The notes under the pieces: generated by a model | Told to the model about the DNA's origin: nothing | Seen by the model: only the letters and a program-made list of their open reading frames with translations | The model's database searches: none | Shown: positions 6,807-12,348 of the stretch, in pieces | Layout of the letters: every line of letters starts with the position of its first letter | Numbering within the stretch: position 1 is the stretch's first letter | From: an uncultured Oscillospiraceae bacterium | GTDB taxonomy: Bacteria; Bacillota; Clostridia; Oscillospirales; Ruminococcaceae | Assembly (NCBI GenBank): GCA_934457235.1 | Contig: CAKSHT010000056.1 | Location: 1-13,762 of the forward strand | Reading direction: 5' to 3' | Length of the DNA stretch: 13,762 nucleotides | Program-made: the position numbers and the translations under genes

Positions 6807-8063
6807 ATGGCACTCTATAAAAATGCAAAGCTCAGAAACGGAAAGTCAGCCGATATACTTGTAAAGGACGGAAAGATTGCGAAGATCGGCGCGGTATCCG
6901 CAGAGGAAGCAGCCGGGGAGGAAGTCACCGACCTCGGCGGTAAGCTGGTCTGCGAGCCGTACTGCGACCCGCATATCCACCTGGACTACGTGTTCACCGC
7001 ACAGAGCTTCGGCGAGAACACCACCGGAACACTGTTCGACGGTATCGCAAGCTGGTCGGACTCCAAGAGCGGGCTGACCGCGGACATCATCAAGGAGCGC
7101 GCCAGACGCGGACTGCGTGAGCAGATACTCGGCGGAACACAGTACATCAGAACGCACATTGATGTCACCGACCCGAACCTCATCGGACTGAAAGCAATGC
7201 TGGAGCTGCGCGAGGAGATGAAGGACCTTGCGGAAATTCAGATCGTTGCTTTCCCGCAGGAGGGCATGTATTCCTATAAGGGCGGCGCTGAGCTTGTTGA
7301 AGAGGGACTTAAAATGGGCGCAGACTGCGTGGGCGCTATACCGCACTTTGAGTACACCTCGGAGCTTGGAACGAAGTCTGTTAAGAAAGCGGTGGAGCTT
7401 GCGGTGAAATACGACAAGCTGGTGGACGTCCATTGCGACGAAACCGACGACGACATGTCCCGTTTCGTTGAAGTCCTGGCGTATGAAGCGATGGACAATG
7501 GAATCGGCAGCCGCACGACAGCTTCACACACCTGCGCGATGGGAAGCTACAACAACGCATATGCGTTCAAGCTGTTCAAGCTGCTGAAAAAATCCGGAGT
7601 TAATTTCATATCCTGCCCGACGGAGAATATCCACCTCCAGGGGCGCTACGACGCCTATCCGATACGCCGCGGACTTACCCGCGTAAAGGAAATGCTGGAC
7701 GATGACATCAATGTATGCTTTGCACAGGATTCCATCTGCGACCCGTGGTACCCGCTGGGCAACGGCAATCTAATGTACGTTCTTGACGCGGGATTCCATA
7801 TCTGCCACCTTACCGCTCCGGAATACATGAACAGGGCACTTGACCTGATATCCTGCAACGGAGCCAGGACGATGAATCTCGGCGACAGATACTTCCTTAA
7901 GGAGGGCAATCCCGCAAGTTTTATCGTTATTGACGCATCGAGCGATTTTGACGCACTCCGAAACCGCGCCGGCGTGCTGATGTCCGTCAGAAATGGAAAT
8001 GTTATTTTCCGGAAAAAGCCGGTGGAATTTGAAAAGGAAATGCTGACCGCGCACGGTCTGTAA
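6807..8063 (+). CDS. CodA-family amidohydrolase (cytosine/creatinine-type deaminase)
   Basis: A 418-residue metal-dependent deaminase, clearly homologous to E. coli cytosine deaminase along its whole length. At a constant offset of 5, H56 and H58 fit metal ligands H61/H63, H209 fits H214 and D308 fits D313. Q151, E212, H241 and W314 fit Q156, E217, H246 and W319. The catalytic set is therefore complete. The specificity residue Asp314 is replaced by S309 (FAQDSICDPW against FGHDDVFDPW). Loss of Asp314 is associated with acceptance of 5-substituted cytosines. CodA relatives are also known to deaminate creatinine to N-methylhydantoin, which would fit the creatininase gene next door. It is the last gene of the transporter operon; ATG 6807 has GGGAG with 10-nt spacing. 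Product: a deaminase releasing ammonia; exact substrate open. The name codA is withheld for that reason. Confidence 0.9.
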   Translation: MALYKNAKLRNGKSADILVKDGKIAKIGAVSAEEAAGEEVTDLGGKLVCEPYCDPHIHLDYVFTAQSFGENTTGTLFDGIASWSDSKSGLTADIIKERARRGLREQILGGTQYIRTHIDVTDPNLIGLKAMLELREEMKDLAEIQIVAFPQEGMYSYKGGAELVEEGLKMGADCVGAIPHFEYTSELGTKSVKKAVELAVKYDKLVDVHCDETDDDMSRFVEVLAYEAMDNGIGSRTTASHTCAMGSYNNAYAFKLFKLLKKSGVNFISCPTENIHLQGRYDAYPIRRGLTRVKEMLDDDINVCFAQDSICDPWYPLGNGNLMYVLDAGFHICHLTAPEYMNRALDLISCNGARTMNLGDRYFLKEGNPASFIVIDASSDFDALRNRAGVLMSVRNGNVIFRKKPVEFEKEMLTAHGL

Positions 8064-8068
8064 AAAAT

Positions 8069-8104
8069 TAAGACCTCCCGCAAAATGCGGGAGGTCTTAT
8101 TATG
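8069..8104. terminator. Bidirectional terminator between the deaminase and the NrdD-tail-like gene
   Basis: A perfect 14-bp stem runs from TAAGACCTCCCGCA (8069-8082) to TGCGGGAGGTCTTA (8086-8099) around an AAA loop. The forward side continues TTATTATG. On the reverse strand the stem is followed by a run of six T from the A-run at 8062-8067. It ends both the transporter/deaminase operon and the convergent small gene, more strongly for the latter. Confidence 0.92.
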
Positions 8105-8150
8105 TGATATGTCAGCAGAAAAATACGCATGGTAATCTGCGGCTGTGATT

Positions 8151-8423
8151 TTACTGCTCGGATAGCCCATGCTTTACGCGGTCGGCTTCCTCGGCGCGTT
8201 TTGCGTTGTTGAACCTGTCGAGGGTTCCCACCAGGTAGCCGGTTATGCGGCGTATGCGCTCAAACGGCTGGTCGCAGAAATGATACGTGCAGTTGATGTA
8301 ATCCCCGTCGATATCCATGTCTATGGCGGTTATGTTGCGCTCAGGATACTTCTTGAGCGCGGCCTCGGTGTAATAATTGATCTCTTCCTGCGGGAGAGTC
8401 CCCCCGGTCACATTGATTTTCAT
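8151..8423 (-). CDS. Small stand-alone protein resembling the NrdD glycyl-radical tail
   Basis: A 90-residue protein. Residues 57-86 resemble the extreme C terminus of anaerobic ribonucleoside-triphosphate reductase: RITGYLVG (59-66) against the E. coli radical site RVCGYLG, then RFNNAKRAEEADRVKH against PFNAGKQEEVKRRVKH. G62 would align with the radical glycine G681 (recalled). The catalytic barrel is absent. Only two cysteines (C45, C50) are present, so the four-cysteine zinc site next to the radical loop is missing. The first 55 residues have no assignment I can support. It cannot be a reductase by itself, though automatic annotation may call it one. ATG 8423 has AGAGG (8437-8433) 9 nt upstream and a near-consensus promoter. 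A role analogous to the spare glycyl-radical protein GrcA/YfiD is possible but unproven. Confidence 0.75.
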   Translation of the reverse strand: MKINVTGGTLPQEEINYYTEAALKKYPERNITAIDMDIDGDYINCTYHFCDQPFERIRRITGYLVGTLDRFNNAKRAEEADRVKHGLSEQ

Positions 8424-8470
8424 GATATATTACCTCTTTTCATGACAGCAGGTTTTGTAGCCTTGATATT

Positions 8471-8499
8471 AGTATATCACTACATATTGATTTTGTCAA
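8471..8499 (-). promoter_or_regulatory. Promoter of the NrdD-tail-like gene
   Basis: Reverse-strand TTGACA (8499-8494) and TATACT (8476-8471) are separated by exactly 17 bp, with a TG forming an extended -10. Predicted start is near 8464, giving a leader of about 40 nt. It lies in the 82-nt gap after the DUF368 gene, so the small gene has its own supply of transcript. Confidence 0.8.
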
Positions 8500-8505
8500 G
8501 CGAAT

Positions 8506-9348
8506 TTACACAATATCTCTGCTTTTTCCCGACCTGCGGTTATTTCTCCGGCGGTCGGACTGCAGGCAGTACACCGGAATGAATCCTACCAGAACGCATG
8601 GGGCGCCGAAGATTATCTGAACGGCTTCTGTGTCCTGCGGCAGAAGCTCCCGGAGCGACGCCAGCATAAAACCGAGTATCACAAGGAACGTCCCGGCGGG
8701 ATGCCGTTCAATCAGGGATTCAAGCGCCCTTGCGGTCAGAAAGGCTCCGATGACAGCGCCAAGCGCCATAGGAAGCAGCGGGAGCAGCTCGAAATTGCTG
8801 ACGTTCTCCATCACCGAGTCGTAAATTCCAAGTATATAGAGAAAATGTGACGCGCTTATCCCCGGAAGCACAAGCGCCGCTGCCAGCAGTATCCCGCCAA
8901 GGAACTGCACGATCATGCTCAAAAATCCTCCTGTTCCCGGCGCGAAGATGCCCTCCGGAAGCGCGGAAAGCAGCAGCACGCAGCACATTCCGACCAGAAC
9001 AAGGGTGAGTGTCCCGGCAGTTATCCGGCGAACTCCGGCTTTACGGAATATCATTGGAATGCCTCCGGCGACCGCGCCGAGAAACACGAATCTCAGCGGA
9101 ACTTCAGCCGGAGTAGTCAGCAGGAACGATATCAGCCGCGCTATCAGAAGCATTCCCGCGGCGGCTCCGGCGGTGAATTTAAGCAGCAGCGGAATACTGC
9201 GTTTCGGCTCGGTGAAAATATTGCTGACGGCGCTGACGAGCCTGTCGTATATCCCCAGTATCATGGCCGCGGAACCTCCGCTGACTCCGGGTATCGTCAT
9301 GGCTGCGCCGACTGCAAGTCCGCTTAGTATCGTGGTTATCCAGCCCAT
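8506..9348 (-). CDS. DUF368 / PopT-type polyprenyl-phosphate transporter
   Basis: A 280-residue polytopic membrane protein of the DUF368 family, members of which recycle undecaprenyl phosphate across the membrane for cell-wall and envelope polymer synthesis. The family motif GAAMTIPGVSGGS (14-26) and the second-half motif VLPGISAS (160-167) are clear. Both halves continue alike: ILGIYDRLVSAVSN (30-43) and ILGIYDSVMENVSN (172-185), which shows an internal duplication. Roughly eight hydrophobic segments are seen. The C terminus is short, basic and polar (QSDRRRNNRRSGKSRDIV). ATG 9348 has AAAGGAG (9360-9354) with 5-nt spacing. No convincing full promoter was found; TGATAGTAT on the reverse strand just upstream is a weak extended -10 candidate. 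No terminator separates it from the following small gene. Confidence 0.9.
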   Translation of the reverse strand: MGWITTILSGLAVGAAMTIPGVSGGSAAMILGIYDRLVSAVSNIFTEPKRSIPLLLKFTAGAAAGMLLIARLISFLLTTPAEVPLRFVFLGAVAGGIPMIFRKAGVRRITAGTLTLVLVGMCCVLLLSALPEGIFAPGTGGFLSMIVQFLGGILLAAALVLPGISASHFLYILGIYDSVMENVSNFELLPLLPMALGAVIGAFLTARALESLIERHPAGTFLVILGFMLASLRELLPQDTEAVQIIFGAPCVLVGFIPVYCLQSDRRRNNRRSGKSRDIV

Positions 9349-9467
9349 ATGTGCTCCTTTCGTTAAATACTATCAGTAGAACTTATTGCCTGTATGACTG
9401 TAAGTTCATCAAATCGTGCCGCGTTCGGGCGTAAATGAAAAAAATTCCGAAAATATTCAAAAACCAC

Positions 9468-9496
9468 TTGCAATTTATTTTATTATGTGGTATACT
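9468..9496 (+). promoter_or_regulatory. secG promoter
   Basis: TTGCAA (9468-9473) and TATACT (9491-9496) are spaced by 17 bp, with TG at 9488-9489 forming an extended -10. The predicted start is near 9503, leaving a leader of about 67 nt. The rest of the 203-nt gap between the DUF368 gene and secG holds no other gene. Confidence 0.7.
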
Positions 9497-9514
9497 TGAT
9501 TAGTATGATATCAC

Positions 9515-9532
9515 TTGTACATTTTAGTACAA
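9515..9532. repeat. TTGTAC/GTACAA inverted repeat in the secG leader
   Basis: TTGTAC (9515-9520) and GTACAA (9527-9532) form a perfect inverted repeat with a 6-bp spacer, just downstream of the predicted secG start. The same half-sites make up the core of the palindrome at 2568-2588, where the spacing is 5 bp. A direct repeat, TTTAGTAC/TTTAGCAC with 10-bp periodicity (9523-9540), overlaps it. The AT-rich leader makes chance a real possibility. Confidence 0.3.
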
Positions 9533-9569
9533 TTTAGCACATATTTATTATATGGAGGATTTTCAGCAA

Positions 9570-10031
9570 ATGGGTATTTTTGAAATAATCAGCGCGATCG
9601 TGCTTATCATAGCATGCGTATTTATAGTTATCGTGGTGCTCATGCAGGATACAAAGACGCAGATGTCCAAGACGATCTCCGGCAGTTCCAGCGACAACTA
9701 CTTCGGCAAGAACTCCGGCAGAACCAAGGAAGCTATGCTCAACAAGGCAATGACTACCGCGGCTATAGTGTTCTTCATTCTTGCGATACTTGTAAACGTT
9801 GTGAATATCTACTTCGGCGGCTCCAACAATGACAGCTCCACAAGCTCCGGTACATCGAGCACAACGAGCATTTCATCTGATGTGAGCACCGGTACTGCTG
9901 AGGCTTCCACAGCCGGCACAGCAGACGCGGGCACTGCGGAAAGCTCCCAGCCCGACGAGAGCTCTTCAGGCAGCACCACAACTGCTGACGCTTCTCAGGC
10001 GGACAGTACAGCTTCCACAGCTGAACAGTAA
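9570..10031 (+). CDS. secG: Preprotein translocase subunit SecG with extended tail
   Basis: A 153-residue membrane subunit of the SecYEG protein-export channel. The N-terminal half is typical SecG: first membrane segment about residues 3-26 (ending IVIVVLMQ), a polar loop with SKTISGSSSDNYFGKNSGRT, and a second membrane segment about 56-76. The remaining roughly 75 residues are an extremely Ser/Thr/Ala/Gly/Asp-rich, probably disordered tail, making the protein about twice the usual SecG length. The ATG at 9570 is preferred over an in-frame ATG at 9552, because the GGAGGA ribosome-binding site (9554-9559) overlaps the earlier codon and lies 10 nt before the later one. It stands upstream of rnr, an arrangement common in Gram-positive bacteria, but a terminator separates the two. 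Confidence 0.93.
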   Translation: MGIFEIISAIVLIIACVFIVIVVLMQDTKTQMSKTISGSSSDNYFGKNSGRTKEAMLNKAMTTAAIVFFILAILVNVVNIYFGGSNNDSSTSSGTSSTTSISSDVSTGTAEASTAGTADAGTAESSQPDESSSGSTTTADASQADSTASTAEQ

Positions 10032-10037
10032 AAACAC

Positions 10038-10065
10038 AGGACAGGCAGAACGGCCTGTCCTTTTT
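10038..10065 (+). terminator. secG terminator
   Basis: A perfect 9-bp stem, AGGACAGGC (10038-10046) with GCCTGTCCT (10053-10061), has a 6-nt loop and runs into TTTTT (10061-10065). It starts 7 nt after the secG stop codon. Confidence 0.9.
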
Positions 10066-10092
10066 GTTAATATCGGGTAAAACGGAAATAAT
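10064..10092 (+). promoter_or_regulatory. Weak candidate promoter for rnr
   Basis: TTGTTA (10064-10069) and AATAAT (10087-10092) are spaced by 17 bp directly after the secG terminator. The boxes match consensus at 4 and 5 of 6 positions. It would give a leader of about 100 nt for rnr. The match is modest; read-through from secG is the alternative. Confidence 0.35.
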
Positions 10093-10142
10093 AAAATGAA
10101 ACGGCGCTGAAGCGCAGCTTCCGCCATTTCGGATCGGGGGCA

Positions 10143-10172
10143 ATGCAGTACAAGTAGCATTTTGTGCTGCAT
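10143..10172 (+). other. Hairpin in the rnr leader
   Basis: ATGCAGTACAA (10143-10153) pairs over 11 positions, one a G-U, with TTGTGCTGCAT (10162-10172) around an 8-nt loop. It ends 10 nt before the GGAAAGGA ribosome-binding site of rnr. There is no T-run, so it is not a terminator. Placed here it could influence translation or stability of the RNase R message. Confidence 0.5.
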
Positions 10173-10196
10173 CGCCTCAGATGGAAAGGACATGGT

Positions 10197-12314
10197 ATGA
10201 ATAAATTCAAGCTGTCTATACTGATGGAATTATACAGGGCGGGGGAAAAAGGGCTGTCCGTGAAGCAGCTCGCTGATCGTCTTGACGTGAATAAAAAGGG
10301 CATGAAGAAGCTGGAGGAAGCCCTAGCTGAGATGAAGCAGCACAACGATATCGCTTACAAAAAGGGCAGCTGCTGGGTCAAGCATCCGGAATGCTACTTC
10401 AAGGCGGAGGTCAGCCGCGTTTCCCAGCGTTCCGGCTTTGTGAAGAGCCTGGGAGATCTTCCCGTTGAGTACTTTGTGCGCGGGCGCGACCTGTGTGGAG
10501 CTATACCGGGGGATATTGTACTGGCAAAAATGACCGCACCAGCTGACGATATAAACCACTCGCCTGAGGCAGTCGTGCTTGCCGTACTGGAGGAAACTGA
10601 CGCGCTCCTTACCGGTGTTATCGTCGCGGAGGGAAACAAGCTGATGGTGCTCCCGGACAGGCTTTGCAGCGATCCGCTGGTGATCGCCAAGGTATCCAAG
10701 CCGGTGGCGATGCACGTCGGCGACAAGGTGGTTTTCTCAATTAAGAAGCGCGGCGAGCGCCATATGGACCATACGGTGAACATCGTTGACATGTTTGGCT
10801 CCAGCGACACCGCCAAGGCGGGCGCAGAGGCGTATATGCTCTCCAATCGGCTGCACGTGGCGTTCCCGGACGATGTACTATACGAGGCTTCAAAGCTTGA
10901 CCTGGACGAGCCGGACGGCGACGAGGTGCTGCGCAGGCTCGACCTGCGCGGAGAGCCTGTCTTCACGATAGACGGCGCGGATACAAAGGACATTGACGAC
11001 GCGGTGAGCATTTTCAAGACCGACCGCTGCTACAAGCTGGGCGTGCATATCGCGGACGTTTCGCATTACGTCACAAAGGGGAGCAAGCTGGACGAGGAAG
11101 CGTTCTACCGTGGTACCTCGATTTATTACGCAGACCAGGTAGTCCCAATGCTGCCGAAACAGCTTTCAAATGGGATATGCTCCCTCAATCCACAGGTAGA
11201 CAGACTGGCGTTCTCCTGCCTGATGGAAGTCAGCTTCCAGGGCAAGCTGCTTAATTACCGGTTTGAAAAGACCGTTATACGCAGTCGCGTAAAGGGCGTC
11301 TACAGTGAAGTAAACAAGATAATCGACGGGACTGCCAATGATGAGATAAAGTCGAAATACGCCCGCGTGATCGACTGTATTCCGATAATGAAGGAACTTG
11401 CGGATATCCTCCAGAAGAACCGTATCGAGCGCGGCGCGCCGGAGATAGACACCTCGGAAACCAAAATAATCACTGACGAAAACGGCGTGTGCATTGACGT
11501 AAAGCCGCGTACCACCGGAATCGCGGAGGGCATAATCGAGGAGTTCATGCTGATGGCGAACAACTCCGCGGCGGCTCTGGCGATGAAAGAGAAGATACCG
11601 TTCGTATACCGCGTTCACGAAGCTCCGACCTCCGAGAAGCTGGACGCCCTGCGCGAAACGCTTACGGCGCTCGGAATAAATCCCGGCGCGCTCGGAATGA
11701 ACGCCCCGGCAAGCGAGCTTGCTAGGATCCTCCGGGAGAACAGGGACAGCGACCGCGCAATGGTTATAAACCGTATCGTCCTGCGAACGATGATGAAAGC
11801 GCGTTACAGCGAGGAGCCGCTTGGACATTATGGACTTGTGATGCCGGAATATGCGCATTTCACATCGCCGATACGCCGTTACGCTGATCTTTCGATACAT
11901 CGCATTCTGACGGATTATGTATACGCGCTGAGCCACGAAAAGCTCTGCCGGAAGTACGCGGCGTTTGCGCAGTCCGCGGCGCTCCAGGCAAGTAACACGG
12001 AGCTTTCAGCGGTACGCTGCGAACGCGACTGCGAGAACTTCTACATGGCTGAGTATATGAAGAACCACATCGGCGAGGAGTTCGACGGCATGATATCCGG
12101 CGTGAGCGCGGGAGGGATTTACGTGCTTCTGCCGAACACCATCGAGGGAATGGTGTCAGTTGCGGCGCTTCCTCTGGGAGATTATGAGGTGCAGCACGGC
12201 GTGATTCTGACCGGAGCGGCTGACGGAACTGTCTTTACCGTCGGCGACAAAGTGCATGTAAAGTGCGTCAGCGTGAATGTAAACGGCGGATTTATTGATT
12301 TTGAGCTTTGCTGA
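10197..12314 (+). CDS. rnr: Ribonuclease R
   Basis: A 705-residue 3'-to-5' exoribonuclease of the RNase II/R family that degrades structured RNA in the cytosol. Order of domains: N-terminal winged-helix region (about 1-60), cold-shock-type OB folds (about 65-225), RNB catalytic domain (about 240-570), and C-terminal S1 RNA-binding domain (about 622-705). The metal-binding motif is TIDGADTKDIDDAVSI, with D259, D265, D267 and D268 corresponding to D272, D278, D280 and D281 of the E. coli enzyme. The conserved HFTSPIRRYADLS lies near residue 555. The protein ends soon after the S1 domain and lacks the long lysine-rich tail of E. coli RNase R. ATG 10197 is chosen from GGAAAGGA with 6-nt spacing; an in-frame GTG at 10164 lies inside the leader hairpin. 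smpB, often found next, is absent here. Confidence 0.96.
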   Translation: MNKFKLSILMELYRAGEKGLSVKQLADRLDVNKKGMKKLEEALAEMKQHNDIAYKKGSCWVKHPECYFKAEVSRVSQRSGFVKSLGDLPVEYFVRGRDLCGAIPGDIVLAKMTAPADDINHSPEAVVLAVLEETDALLTGVIVAEGNKLMVLPDRLCSDPLVIAKVSKPVAMHVGDKVVFSIKKRGERHMDHTVNIVDMFGSSDTAKAGAEAYMLSNRLHVAFPDDVLYEASKLDLDEPDGDEVLRRLDLRGEPVFTIDGADTKDIDDAVSIFKTDRCYKLGVHIADVSHYVTKGSKLDEEAFYRGTSIYYADQVVPMLPKQLSNGICSLNPQVDRLAFSCLMEVSFQGKLLNYRFEKTVIRSRVKGVYSEVNKIIDGTANDEIKSKYARVIDCIPIMKELADILQKNRIERGAPEIDTSETKIITDENGVCIDVKPRTTGIAEGIIEEFMLMANNSAAALAMKEKIPFVYRVHEAPTSEKLDALRETLTALGINPGALGMNAPASELARILRENRDSDRAMVINRIVLRTMMKARYSEEPLGHYGLVMPEYAHFTSPIRRYADLSIHRILTDYVYALSHEKLCRKYAAFAQSAALQASNTELSAVRCERDCENFYMAEYMKNHIGEEFDGMISGVSAGGIYVLLPNTIEGMVSVAALPLGDYEVQHGVILTGAADGTVFTVGDKVHVKCVSVNVNGGFIDFELC

Positions 12315-12317
12315 AAA

Positions 12318-12344
12318 ATGGGCTGTGATGATATCACAGCCCAT
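12318..12344. terminator. Bidirectional terminator between rnr and the cardiolipin synthase gene
   Basis: A perfect 12-bp stem, ATGGGCTGTGAT (12318-12329) with ATCACAGCCCAT (12333-12344), has a 3-nt loop. On the reverse strand it runs into TTTTT, so it is a good terminator for the cardiolipin synthase gene. Forward it is followed by CGGTTT, a weaker end for rnr. It begins 4 nt after the rnr stop codon. Confidence 0.88.
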
Positions 12345-12348
12345 CGGT

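Noticed and set aside
6846..7433. 195-codon open frame antisense to the deaminase
   Set aside because: Shadow of the CodA-family coding frame; no family resemblance and no start signal.
8169..8582. 137-codon open frame on the + strand
   Set aside because: It lies antisense to the NrdD-tail-like gene, its promoter and the end of the DUF368 gene, has no good ribosome-binding site, and the reverse-strand genes have family matches and a consensus promoter.
9361..9467. Possible small RNA or extra gene between the DUF368 gene and secG
   Set aside because: No convincing frame, hairpin or terminator; only weak promoter-like sequence for the DUF368 gene is visible.
11166..11936. 256-codon open frame antisense to rnr
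   Set aside because: Arg/His/Tyr-rich translation typical of the antisense frame of a GC-biased gene; the + strand here is unmistakable RNase R catalytic domain.
12315..12348. Expected smpB/tmRNA partner after rnr
   Set aside because: The gap contains only a terminator and the opposite-strand cls gene follows; secG-rnr-smpB order is common but not universal, so absence here is not strong evidence of anything unusual.
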